From: Epiperipatus broadwayi
Taxonomy: Eukaryota > Onychophora > Udeonychophora > Euonychophora > Peripatidae
Length of the DNA stretch: 64,000 nucleotides
Direction of reading: 5' to 3'
Assembly (NCBI GenBank): GCA_028023455.1
Contig: JAQFVV010000150.1
Location: 2,363,550 to 2,427,549 of the forward strand
Each line of letters opens with the position of its first letter. Position 1 is the first letter of the stretch. The translations under genes and the position numbers were made by a program. Below the pieces are notes generated by a model, which was not told where the DNA came from, ran no database searches, and was given only the letters and a program-made list of their open reading frames with translations. Shown here one piece after another: positions 1 through 10,772 of the stretch.

Positions 1-380
1 ACTGAACTAGTTTTTATTGAAACAAAATGAAAATCAGAAGTTTTTACCCTGTTTACCATGTGCTTAACTGGATCACTTCTCTTTGCTTAGCAGAGTAAAG
101 TATATGCATGTTATTTAAATCCCTCCACTCTAAAAGTTGACATCCTGCTTTATCCTCATTTGCATAAAATATTCTTGTTCAAGATAGTTTATTTCCTACT
201 ATTTCTAATTATTTTTATATACAAATTTTAAAAAAGCAATAATTTACTTTATTAGTTACCTTTTTAAAATCATGTTTGCAATCTTTCCATTATTTCCCAT
301 ACTATCAACCCCTCCAAGAAAATAATTCAACATGCATTTTTTCCATCTAGTTTTAATATGTCACAGAATAAACTAGAAAC
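1..380. other. AT-rich sequence, nothing recognised
   Basis: Low-GC sequence with short homopolymer runs. I see no open frame with coding character, RNA gene or repeat structure before the family A fragment begins. Confidence 0.5.
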
Positions 381-575
381 AGTAGCAAATTTTTCCATAC
401 AATAGTGCCACCCAGTGCAAGTTTTAGTAATCAATAAATGCTAGAAACTTGTGCATTATAATCTCTATCCAGTGTTTATGTATTCAATACACCCAGATTA
501 GTGTCTAGCTTATGGCTTTCATCAGGGAATAGCCTTGGATCTGGAGCAATGCAACAGCATCTAATAGCTTGTGTA
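381..575 (-). repeat. Repeat family A, degraded partial copy
   Basis: The copy matches, with many substitutions, the family A stretch seen better at 7.5, 10.8 and 57.4 kb. Shared landmarks in order are ttccatac-agtgccac, gtgcaag, taatcaat, tgtgcat, ctatc-agtg, cagattagt, catcag and ccttggatctg. Strand is given so that the CTGATGA-like box of the family reads on the named strand. No second inverted copy is visible beside it. Confidence 0.75.
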
Positions 576-970
576 TGCATAAAAAATAGTAATCATGTCA
601 TGTTTTAACAGAATAAATTCACCAAATGAAAAATTTGCTTATCCATTATAATGTTCATATTAATATCATAACAATATTTAATATTAATAATAGTATTTCA
701 ATTACATTTTCTTATACATAGTAAGCATGTATTATATAAAAAACTATTAACTGATGCATAATGTTTTAGAAGACAGGAGAAATTAAATGATAAATATAAA
801 AACAATAGGACAGAAGACTATTGAAATTATCTATAAATGACAGTAATTATGAGTACTAAATAAAGTTGCTACACATATAAAGCACAACTTAATCATTAAT
901 TCTAAATATAATTCAGATATTATAATTCAAAATATTCCACTCCTATTATTTCCAATATATATATAACGTA
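576..970. other. AT-rich spacer, nothing recognised
   Basis: AT-rich sequence with TA-rich microsatellite patches and no recognisable gene or repeat. Confidence 0.5.
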
Positions 971-1160
971 TAATTAAAAACCAGTCAACACTTAGACAAT
1001 CCCAATGTCAATAACACTCAGCAATTTCAAATTGTTGTCAAGGCAACTTCCTTTTAACAATAAATGTGGAATTGTTAAAAGGAGATTGTCTTGACAACAG
1101 TTTGAAATTGCTGATTGTTATTGATATTGGGATTGTCTAAGTGTTGACTGGTTTTTAATG
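971..1160. repeat. Hairpin (foldback) element, arms about 85 bp
   Basis: The sequence starting ttaaaaaccagtcaacactt is repeated in inverted orientation at the far end (aagtgttgactggtttttaa). The arms continue through the segments containing gacaatccca, caatttcaaa and gttgtcaagg to a loop of roughly ten bases near 1062-1072. The arms are over 90 percent alike. This looks like a small hairpin MITE; no target duplication is clear. Confidence 0.85.
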
Positions 1161-1654
1161 ATTACTTATAAACCCATTTAGCCTTGAACATTATTATACT
1201 TCTATATAATGTATGTAAATATAATAATTATAATTAATGTTTTTGCTGTAATTTTTAATAGACATTTGTTCTATTGTTTTTATTTATTTTTCATTTCAAT
1301 ATCATAGTAATTATGCATGATTAAAAATCGGAGTTAGTATTAATTACAGCAATTAAATAGGATATTTTTTTAATAAATAATTTAAAATTGACATCAATAT
1401 GATTCAATCTTTAAAAATGTAAACACTTATAAAATGTAAGACTTGAAAAAGACAAAACAAACAAAAACAATAAGTAAAACTTCTTTTTAAAAAAAAAAAA
1501 ACAAGTAGCAAAAATAGAAAAAAATTGAAGGAAAATCTTAACATGTAAAAAGACCATGTCATAATATTTCATGTTTTAATATCTAATTGCCCTGATATTT
1601 GATATAAAAAATTGAGAAGGATTTACATATTATATTGAAGTGTAATGTGATGCA
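1161..1654. other. AT-rich spacer, nothing recognised
   Basis: Poly-A and AT-rich tracts only, with a 12-base A run near 1489-1501. No gene or structured repeat is seen. Confidence 0.5.
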
Positions 1655-1835
1655 ATGTTGTATGTTTTCTCCTTTATTAAAGTCAGGAATCTCTCAGCCA
1701 CTATGCCCAGAGAAAACTTTTAGCCACCTTCCCTTTCCATTCCACACTCTAAGTTTTTCTCATATTCTTCTCTATCCTACTCCATCCCATTTCCATGACA
1801 TCAACTCTAATGCTCTTTATATCTAGATTCCTCTT
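1655..1835 (+). repeat. Dispersed repeat F, copy 1
   Basis: A pyrimidine-rich segment that is clearly homologous to 3101-3268. Shared blocks are aatctctcagc, the (a)gaaaaact-tagc block, cattcc-c-agtctaa, catattct, ctccatcccatttcca and tcaactcta. An open frame of 63 codons over this repeat is most likely incidental, because the second copy does not preserve it. Function and class are unknown. Confidence 0.7.
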
Positions 1836-2644
1836 ATCATTTTCCAAACCCAACATAAAAACCACAAACCTACTTTCTGTATAATTATTTTGTTTATATT
1901 TATTCTCCACAATTTCATTATTTGTATCTTTTCTGTTTGTAAGCATTTACATTCAATTAGCAGATGCCTAATAATTTCCATGTCTTCTGAATATTAAAAG
2001 AGTTAGTAAGTAAGGAGAAACTAATTGTCATAATTTTTGATGTTATACCAGATGTTTATTACATGTAAATTTATTGGCAGAATTATTTAAACTGTTTTAT
2101 AATTTATATAGATTCTTTCAATTATTTCAGTAGTTATTTTTCTATTTTCTATCAAACTTAATCTCTTTTAATGTTCTCAAAACATAAATTTTTATTTATA
2201 GTTATATTTTTGTAGGTCATTTTTATAATTAGTTCTGTTTGTTTTTCATATTTTTCTATTTCTCCAGAAATATCTAGTAATTTGGATAAAATATATTCAA
2301 GATAAGTTTTTTTTATTTTTTCATATGGAGAGAATCTTTAATTACATATATATATACATACATATATAGAAAATCTTATATTGTATATACACACATAATA
2401 TGCACTGTATGTATATATACACTCCTAATTTAAAATGACATCCATTGATCTTTACCAATTTTATATATTTAATATTTGTAATTTCAGTTGATCAATTATG
2501 CATGAAAAACAGATTCAACTGTGAATATCAGAATTATGTGCACTAAAACTTCTAGTATGAAGACCAATTTGTAGTCAGAAATGATGAAAGCTCAAAAGTT
2601 TCTATTAAGGGTGCTGTGTGTGTGTATATATATATAATTAACAG
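1836..2644. other. AT-rich spacer with TA/CA microsatellites
   Basis: AT-rich sequence with (TA)n and (CATA)n patches near 2346-2420 and a (TG)(TA) patch near 2615-2637. No genes recognised. Confidence 0.5.
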
Positions 2645-3100
2645 TGTGAAAGATTTATATATAATGTTTTGAGATTAATTCATAGCTACTGTTTGAATAT
2701 ACACCTGGGTCTCATTTTACGCAATAGATAGGTTCCTCAGAAAACACATGCAAACAAAATCATGCAAAATTAGACATAACTTACATTGAAAAGGGGGGGT
2801 GCGGTCTGTGATTTTTCAAAATTCGCGTAAAAGCAAAGCACCAACATAAAATTTGCGCAAAAAAAAAAAATAAGGAAATAAAATATGACTAATAAAAAAG
2901 TTCAAATTTGAAAAAAATTGATACAAGACAAACTTTTTTTAACTATAATATGTAATTTTATTCAAAACAATATATTTTTATGCATAATTTACAGTAATTT
3001 ACATTTTTTTATACACGTTTTAATTATTATCGCTATTTGCCATTAAACAGGTTCGTTTGCAAACTGATAAAAAAAAAAACAGATTCTTCTGATGTGATGT

Positions 3101-3268
3101 GATGTAGCTACTCCATAAACAAAGTCAAGAATCTCTCAGCAATTATACCAAGAAAAACTTGTTAGCTACTTAATTTTACATTCCCCAGTCTAATTTTTTA
3201 CATATTCTGCTCCATCCCATTTCCACAACATAATCTTTGTCAACTCTACAGCCTTTATATCATGTTGT
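3101..3268 (+). repeat. Dispersed repeat F, copy 2 (inside the MITE)
   Basis: Homologous to 1655-1835 and located inside the TA-flanked element. Either it is part of the transposon or it was inserted into it. The pairing with copy 1 is clear over about 150 bp. Confidence 0.65.
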
Positions 3269-3623
3269 GTTAATGGTTTTCTGGTGACAACGTATTAGTA
3301 ATTAATCTAACAACTAAAAATTAAATTCTTATTTTTGTCTTTAATTTTCAATTTTAATTGTGCCACTGCTATTACTCACCTCTTAAAAATAAACTTGTGG
3401 ACACTAAATGATTAATAATTGATTACGATCTTTTTTAAAAAGCAAAAACAGAATGTGATTTAAAATGCAAAATTAACACGCACAATGTTTGAACAAATTT
3501 ACATTATAATCTTGTAAAATTTAATGTGTGTATACATAAAATGTGGAAATCATGATTTTAATTTCATTATTGCATAAAATCTTACTATTATAAAGCACTG
3601 AAAATATTGAAATTACTAAGATG

Positions 3624-3722
3624 AAAGTCGAATTCTAATAATGTGCTATTACTTTCAATATAACATAAGTGCTCGAAATTTATTATATAAAGTAATAGTG
3701 CATTATCGGAGTTTGACTTCCG
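3624..3722. repeat. Small hairpin inside the MITE (repeat K)
   Basis: The segment gaaagtcgaattctaataat-gtgctattactt is mirrored by aagtaatagtgcattat-cggagtttgacttcc, giving roughly 32 bp arms and a loop of about 30 bases. A diverged copy of one arm occurs at about 24632-24690 (ggaagtcaacctctggtaat). Confidence 0.65.
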
Positions 3723-4460
3723 GTGAAACACGAATCGCGTAACTTCAAAATGGTGTTAAATAAGTCCACGTAAAAAGGGACCCAGGTGTAATTGTATAGC
3801 CCTCTAGTGTCAGCAAATGACAATATATTTATAAAGTTTAAAGTGAACCACTTTAATTTCATTTGCCTTCATGTATTAGGAGGATTGTCTAAAATGTTTT
3901 TGCTACATGAAATGAATTTGTAATCAATCATAAATTTATCCCTAAATATTTTTCAACCCAATTGACATATATATCTGGCAATTATGAAATTTCGTTCATT
4001 TTTTACTAATGATGATTTAAATTCTAATATTAGATAAGTAATAATTTACACTGTTAAATATATAATGTTTTGAGATTAACTCATTATAACTGTTTTTTAT
4101 ATAATTGAATAGTCCTCTAGTGTAAGTGAATGACCTTACATTTTTTAATATTTTGCACTGTAAATTACTATTTATTGCATAATTTTAGAATTTAAATTAT
4201 TGGTAATATTAAAAATGAAAGTAATTTTATATTTTATATATATTGATTAGATTGAAAAATATTTACAGATAAATTTCTGATTGATTAAAAATTCATCCCT
4301 TATAGAAAATGCATTGCACACAATTCTCCTGATATATGAAGGAGAACAATGTGAAAGATGTACCTTTTTTACATTAAAATGTATTGTCATTTTCTGACAC
4401 TAGAGGGCTATTCAATTATAATCAATGAGTTTTAATGAGTTAATCTCAGAACATTATATG

Positions 4461-4968
4461 CACATAACAAAAAGAAAAAAAATATTGTGGGCTTACTTAT
4501 TTAGAAAAGGTATAGACTGTATTTAGAAAATGTATAGACTGTTTGAATATATAGTCATTATTTGTACTAAATGATTTAATTTCTGAAGAGATTTTAAGGA
4601 GTTAAAAAATTGTGCATCCTCTTATGTTTGCAATATAAATATATATATATAAATAATAATACATGAATATAATATACATAATTTTGAAATAGCCAAGAAA
4701 AGCTTCAACTATATGACATTAGACATGTTTCAAATAAAATTTGCATGAAAGTTTATACTATTTATATATAAACAGCAACTATTATATTAATTGTACTCCT
4801 ATTATATATATATATTTCAACTTAAACTATTTGTCAGGTTAGCATTGTGGTAAAATCACAATATATCTAGATTAAATGTTGAAGCTTGGTTTAAGCTAAA
4901 ATCTAAATATTAGGATTATTATCACAATCATTTTGGTCATATAGTTATTATTCACATTTAAAAAGATA
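4461..4968. other. AT-rich spacer, nothing recognised
   Basis: TA-rich sequence without gene, RNA or repeat landmarks that I can name. Confidence 0.5.
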
Positions 4969-5070
4969 CTTAGTGGTCCAGTGGTCAGCTCAGCCACCTT
5001 ACAAACAGTACTCCCGGGTTTGCGGGTTCGCTTCCCGGCCGATGCTTTGACACATGAAAAAAAAAGATAA
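4969..5070 (+). mobile_element. tRNA-derived SINE head
   Basis: The segment gtggtccagtggtcagc resembles a pol III A box in a tRNA D arm, and gcgggttcgcttcccggcc matches the T arm with its B box. An extra few bases precede the T stem. The tRNA-like part is followed by ttgacacatg and an A-rich tail, as in SINEs. The sequence 41741-41850 (minus) shows the same order including ctatgactcatgaaaaaaaa. It is therefore more likely a SINE fragment than a functional tRNA gene. Confidence 0.7.
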
Positions 5071-5330
5071 TGTGTTACTTTTATTAACACTCATTGCAAT
5101 GATTTCTAATGAATAAATTAATTAAAGTGGTTACATAATTTTCTATATACATACTGTTCAAACAGTGTTAATTTTTTTTATTGCTTATAAGTAAAATAAT
5201 ATATTAGATAAATACATCTTCAATATTTAAAGACAAAAACGTGATTTTAAAAGTAGTGTAAATAAAATGGAATGAGCGATTTTGAGCAATACACTATTCC
5301 AAAATTAAAACTATTTATATTAATAATTTT

Positions 5331-5455
5331 TAAACAGGCAAAAACTCTCCATATAGTAGTACCACCTTGTGCTAACCAGAGTAATCAATGGATGCCAGAA
5401 GGTTTGTGCATAAAATCCCTATCTAATGCCTACTCATCCAATATTTTTATTAGTC
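5331..5455 (-). repeat. Repeat family A, partial copy
   Basis: Starts at taaacaggcaaaaactctcc and runs through taatcaatggatgccagaag, tgcataaaatccctatcta and gcctactcatccaatatt, then breaks off. A 65-codon plus-strand frame covers it, but the frame is not conserved in other copies. Confidence 0.85.
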
Positions 5456-6752
5456 ATTCATTCGTCTAGAGATTATTCAATAATTAATATTTCTGTAGTG
5501 TAATTTTTATTACCCCACTCTATCGCAAGGTAGGGACGACTAAACAAATTATGTTTTGTACTATCGAATGCTGGGATTGAACAAAGACTAGCTACTCTTT
5601 TGTCAGTTGTTTTATAGTAAACGAATTTTAAACAGTTTAAAAACATTGAAAATATAAATATAGAGGAAAAATAACTTGAGTAATATTAAAACTCAAAAGC
5701 ATTTATAAACTTTTTTAAATACACAAACAATATTACTAATTCTTAATCTGACGGTCATTAGCCATTTACACATGCGCTGTTTAATCTATATTATATAGAG
5801 TATGTAAGAAACTCCAAACCAAACTAGGTTGGTAAATAACGTCGTCAAAAAATATTACTGGAAAAAAAAGCCGAATACAGAAACAGATTGAATCAATAAG
5901 ACTTTTAGAAGGTGAATTTTGAAACCACGCATTTAGAAAGAATTGTAATTAAAATAAATAATATATATATTAAATCCAGAGTGAAATTTAATACGATATA
6001 TTATAAATTGTCTCAAAACAGATTATTTAAATGATGTGTGTGTGCGTGTGAATTTGTGTGCAATAGTTTGCAAATTACACTTTTAACTACTATATTGAAA
6101 AATACTTCTACTTTGAATTCACTTTAATTATATTCATGTTGAAAAGTTGTCAGACTGACATAAATCAAACGGTTAATATAGGGAAGCAACTAATGAAAGT
6201 AAGGTTAATAATATCACTACCTCAGAATGACATTAACGAAGTCAAGCAGAGCTGAGTACTGAAACAAATTTATTCCTTAATAGTGACAAAATAAATAAAT
6301 TTGTCTTGCTTTTCAAAAGAGATTAAGACTTGCTGTGAACGAAGTACTCGTGAGATATTCAAAGAATGGAATATTACTCTTGGCAATTGAAAAAAGTATT
6401 TAAAGAAAACTTTATTTTCTTTAGTTATATATATAATAATAAAAATAGCATTTATTTAAAGGCAAAGGCTTCTTTAGTACACTTCTACAAAAAAAAAAAA
6501 ATAATGAAGAATGTGGAAAAACGTATTGGTGAGACCAGTCCTTCCATTGAAAAGGCTTGCAAGAACACAAACTGACGATTAGATGAGAGAAAACAGATGG
6601 GTCTAAGGTGACAATGACAAACAATCCCATAAGTCAACCTAGTGTGATTTTATATAATGTATGGAAACCACTAATCAACTTTGCTCTTAGTAAAAAATGG
6701 AGGAATCAGGAGAAATCTCATAGATAAGTATATTAAATTTCTACTGACTAAT
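5456..6752. other. AT-rich spacer, nothing recognised
   Basis: About 1.3 kb of unique-looking AT-rich sequence. Open frames of up to 69 codons overlap on both strands near 6366-6630; they look like chance frames and show no recognisable domain. Confidence 0.45.
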
Positions 6753-6966
6753 GCCATTGGCAAGATGGCTTCTCAAAAATCTAAGGGTCCAAGTTTGGAT
6801 CTCATGCTAGTACTGTCACTGTTCAGTCCAGCAATACCTGAAGAAGAAGGAGAATAATACCTCTCAAAACACGCATTTACTAATCTGTTTGATTTGCTAT
6901 TACTAATAGTTGAATGTATTTGGAATATTTAAATAAAGTTAAATTTTTCTAAAAACATTCAATACT
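6753..6966 (+). mobile_element. SINE, diverged copy
   Basis: Matches 38121-38344 from catgctagtact through ccagca-acctgaagaag, the cctct-aaac block and the 3' end aatgtatttggaatattt-aaataaagttaaa. The upstream part has a B-box-like ggtccaagtttgg, but its A box is not clear, so this copy is diverged or 5' truncated. Confidence 0.75.
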
Positions 6967-7450
6967 GATATTAGATGATAATATAAAAATACAATTAAAA
7001 CACTATCATCACAAACCTTCGGGAAAACAAAAAGACAATATGTAATTCTTGTGTTATTAATTAACTAATAATATTTACATATATATTTACTTTATCTAAA
7101 AGAAATATTTGAGTTTGCTCTGAACCTAAACAAATTTCCAAGATTCAATTTAATTGAAAATCTAATCTTTAATTTTAGTACTATATCATAAAACTGTGTT
7201 TATCATCATCATTAGCTGAATAATGAAAGTCTTTCCACATTCAATCCATCTTTTCTGATCTCTAGCCTCATTTCTCCACATCACACTTTCTTTATCTATA
7301 CATATATGTAAATTACTAGAACAATCATGCTTAAAAAAACTAATAGAATACCATCTATATGTTGTCATGGCAACACTATAATTAGGTAGAAAATTATTTC
7401 ATAATTTTAGTGCTGTTCTTGACAGGAATTTTTTTAATATTGCATTGATT
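6967..7450. other. AT-rich spacer, nothing recognised
   Basis: Unique-looking AT-rich sequence between a SINE and a family A locus. No gene is seen. Confidence 0.5.
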
Positions 7451-7454
7451 TGTA

Positions 7455-8725
7455 ATATTAAGCCAATAAACATCACATGATCACCATTTCTTATGGTTGC
7501 CTATAACTTTTATTAAACAGGCAAAAACTCTTCATACAGTATTGCCACTCAGTGCAAGCCAGAGTAATCAATGGATGCCAGAAGGTTTGTGCATAAAATT
7601 CCCATTTAGTGCCTACTCATCCAATATGCCTGTACTAGTTTCTGGCTTGTGGCCTTTATCAGTGAGGAGCCTTGGATCTGAGAGCACTGCACCTAGATTA
7701 TAGGATTTAATGCAAACCTTCAGCAGCCAATTTTTATCTCTACTTAACTACAAAACTATGAGTCTTAAATTGAAAACACAATAATATTTCCAATCCAAGC
7801 TCATTAGCTTATATAGAAATATAGGTCTGAACTCATTTCAGTACCTATACATTTTGGTGTCTTTGGTTCATTAATAACCATAGCCACCACTATTCTATTA
7901 GGCAGGATTGGTTTTAGGTCAATATACATCATATGATCACATTCCTTATTCTTGCTTATATGTCTATATAAGCTAATGAGCTTGGATTGAAAATATTGTG
8001 TTTTCAATTTAAGACTTATAGTTTTGTAGTTAAGTAGAGATAAAAGGTGGCTGCCAGAGGGTTGCATTAGATCCTAAGATCTAGCTGCAGTGCTCTCAGA
8101 TCCAAGGCTCCTCACTTATGAAAGTCATAAGCCAAAAACTAGTCTGGAGATATTGGATGAATAGGCACTAGATGGGAATTTTATGCACAAGCCATCTGGC
8201 ATCCATTGATTACTCTGGCTTGCACTGAGAGGCAATACTGCATGGAGAGTTTTGTCTGTTTAATAACAGTTATAAGCAAGCATAGAAATAGTGATCATGT
8301 GATATTTATTGGCTTAAAACCAATCCTGCCTGATAGGATAGTGGTGGCTATGGTTATTAAAGAACCAAATACACCAAACTGTATAGGTTCTGAACTGAGT
8401 TTGGACCTTTATGTCTATATAAGCTAAGGAGCTTGGATTGAAAATATTATTGTGTTTTCAATTTAAGACTCATAGTTTTGTAGTTAAGTAGAGATAAACA
8501 GTGGCTGTTGGAGGGTTGCATTAGATCCTAAGATCTAGGTGCAGCGCTCTCAGATCCAAGGCTTTTCACTGATAAAGGCCACAAGCCAAAAACTAGTCTG
8601 GGGATATTGGATGAGTAGGCACTAGATGGGAATTTTATGCAGAAGCCTTCTGGCATCCATTGATTACTCTGGTTTGCACTGAGTGGCAATACTGTATGGA
8701 AAGTTTTGCCTATTTAATAGATCTG
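7455..8725. repeat. Repeat family A locus: inverted, plus tandem units
   Basis: Minus-oriented sequence 7455-7957 holds one full unit of about 450 bp plus the start of the next. At about 7957 the orientation flips, and 7958-8725 holds about 1.7 plus-oriented units in tandem. Landmarks such as agcttggattgaaaat (about 7980 and 8430) and the gttttg-ctgtttaata block (about 8250 and 8702) recur at a spacing of about 450 bp. Each unit includes a cactgataaaggccacaagc-type box. Short open frames here (87 and 73 codons) are coincidental. Confidence 0.9.
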
Positions 8726-9955
8726 TAATATTAAGAGACGATGTGTTTTACATATGATAATCAGTTAGCTATTGTCAAATAGATAATGTGGAAATATTTA
8801 ATGTATGGAGTTTATCCATTTCTCATTAATTTAATTATAAAGCACTCAACCTAAAACAATAGCTAATGAAAACTAGCAGAACCAGACCAAGAGTTAATGT
8901 AAAAATGACAGGCTGATTTAATTCATGGATAATTGCACACATTAAATATTTCCATCTAAAACATCCATTAAAATATTATATATATATATAATAAAATGAT
9001 AAAAAAGGAGCTCTTAATCGCTATTATTCAAAGTCATTTTTTAAAAACTATTTTAAATTTTATATTGTAAGTCAATTATGAAAATGGCTTAGAAGGAAAC
9101 TACACTTTCAGATATTATAGATTTTAATGACTGCCAAGAACCATTTAGATTGCAATAAGTTAGATAATCATATTTTTTAATGAACTATGCCCTAATGGCT
9201 TTGGCAATATTAATTTATTTTCAGTTCAAAAGAATTTATGTGAGACTTGAATAAAGTTTGATATTTTTTGTTATAACTTCCGAGGATGTACTCATAAAAC
9301 TTGCTGACTTTTATTTTCTAAATACTTTGTTCATTTAAAAGAGATTACCAAAATATCAATATTTGCCTTTTAGTCAGACTTAAGTAAGATTAGTATTGCT
9401 TTTATGTACTTTATTATGCAAAGAGAGTTGGGACATTTTAAAATATTATTCAGGATTTACTTATTCGTGACATTTATGTCAGCTGAAGTTTCTGGGCTTA
9501 TTTTGATTAAATTTAATTAAAAATAAACATGCAAATTAAATGTATTATTCAAATGAAAAAAAATTGTAAGCAAGTCAACTTTATTTATCCAAAATTGAGA
9601 AAATATTGCAATCTAAATATTTGTTTTTAAATACATTGAAACTTAATTTGAGTAATTATGCATTTACTATATCTAAAAAAATATTGGAAATAGTAGTTAA
9701 AGAATTACAATTTTTATTTTTTATTTATTTTTTAGTAATGCAATATTATATCAAACCAAGCTAAAATATTCATTTAATTTATATAATAACAAGGATGAGG
9801 ATGTTAACCGCTAAAATCGCCATCTTGTATTTTTTTTTTAAATTATAAATTTTATAATCACAATTAGTGTAACAAGATATATATTGTACCGAGATATATC
9901 AGGAGGGGTTGGGGAATTTTTTAAATAATATAAATTGTTAAAAGATTTTTGTTAA
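8726..9955. other. AT-rich spacer, nothing recognised
   Basis: About 1.2 kb with no recognisable gene, RNA or repeat. Confidence 0.5.
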
Positions 9956-10202
9956 TATTAATAAAAAAAAAAATATTCTTGGGGGGGAAAAAAAAAAAAA
10001 AATTTTTTTTTTGGTGGTTTAAAAAAAAAAATAATTTTTTTTTTTTAATTTTTTATTTTTTTTTATAAAAAAAAAAAAAAAATTATTAATAATTTATTTA
10101 ATTTTAATTTTATTTTTTAATTTAAATTTTTTTATTTTTAAAAAAAAAAAAAAAAAAGAAGAGGGGGGTGGTTAAAAAAAAAAAAAAAAATTTAAAAGGA
10201 GG

Positions 10203-10255
<53 letters not shown>

Positions 10256-10256
10256 A
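9956..10256. repeat. Homopolymer-dominated low-complexity tract
   Basis: Long runs of A and T, with two to seven G blocks, dominate these 300 bases; the last A run alone exceeds 45 bases. Lysine-rich and phenylalanine-rich frames here are artefacts of the composition. The irregular mixture of runs looks like consensus breakdown over a difficult template as much as real DNA. Confidence 0.85.
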
Positions 10257-10772
10257 TATATTGTTAGAAAGAACAAATATGAAAGAATGTAATAAAGCTG
10301 ATAAAATAGTCATTACTTCAAAAAAAAATTTAAGAAAAAAAAAGATTTTTAATACTTTTGAAAAATATTTATTTTTACATTGGTTCACAAATTTTAAATT
10401 TTCAAAGTTAAATATTAAAATGACATTTTCATAAACAGCTTTATCACATCTGTCACTAAATGCTGGAAAAAAAGATATATAACATCAATTACCTGAGATA
10501 ATTTTTCATAGCAGAAATATTGAAACTGGATGAATTCATGTGTAGCTTTTCTATTTTCAGAACCTACATTTAGTTTTAGTGAAAAGAAAAAGAACAATAT
10601 ATGAGAATGAAATGAATAACAACAAATCAAATCAATAAACATAAAAATAAATTTATATGAGCAATAAGTATATGTGTGGAAGATAATGATCTCGACAAAA
10701 TGATGAGTGCTGGTTTAGCATAAAATATGTGCTTTGGGGATAATTTCTCCTTTTTATATGTATGTGTATATA
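10257..10772. other. AT-rich spacer, nothing recognised
   Basis: No recognisable gene or repeat. A 75-codon minus frame has no family resemblance that I can see. Confidence 0.45.

Larger units (their letters stand above)
2702..3788. mobile_element. Tigger/pogo-like nonautonomous DNA transposon (MITE)
   Basis: A 1,087 bp element begins CACCTGGGTCTCATTTTACG and ends with the imperfect reverse complement (CGTAAAAAGGGACCCAGGTG). It is flanked on both sides by TA (2700-2701 and 3789-3790), the target duplication of the Tc1/mariner superfamily. Further inside, paired motifs such as attcgcgtaaaa near the left end and cgaatcgcgtaac near the right end extend the inverted termini loosely. No transposase frame is present, so the element would depend on enzyme supplied elsewhere. 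It carries an internal copy of repeat F and a smaller hairpin (3624-3722). The pogo/Tigger assignment rests on terminal motif style and is less certain than the TA-flanked inverted-repeat structure. Confidence 0.8.
2645..4460. repeat. Repeat G: inverted copies, one split by a DNA transposon
   Basis: Forward copy: 2645-2701 continues at 3789-3950 on the far side of an inserted transposon. A second forward fragment lies at about 4045-4140. An inverted copy lies at about 4245-4460. Landmarks are ataatgtttTgagattaa, the block agtCctctagtgt, the ctcct-catgtat-aggagaatt box, and atttatcc-taaatatttttcaa. The inverted copy reads through the insertion point without interruption, which shows the pre-insertion state. 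The class is unknown. The paired inverted arrangement resembles the other foldback loci in the window. Confidence 0.75.

Noticed and set aside
4969-5043. Functional tRNA gene
   Set aside because: Extra bases before the T stem, poor acceptor pairing, A-rich tail and a second copy with the same tail indicate a SINE.
7455-8725. CRISPR-like regular repetition
   Set aside because: Units are about 450 bp, inverted as well as direct, with no spacers; the sequence is eukaryotic.
10122-10434. Lysine-rich and phenylalanine-rich frames of 88 codons on both strands
   Set aside because: Homopolymer composition; no sequence information beyond A and T runs.
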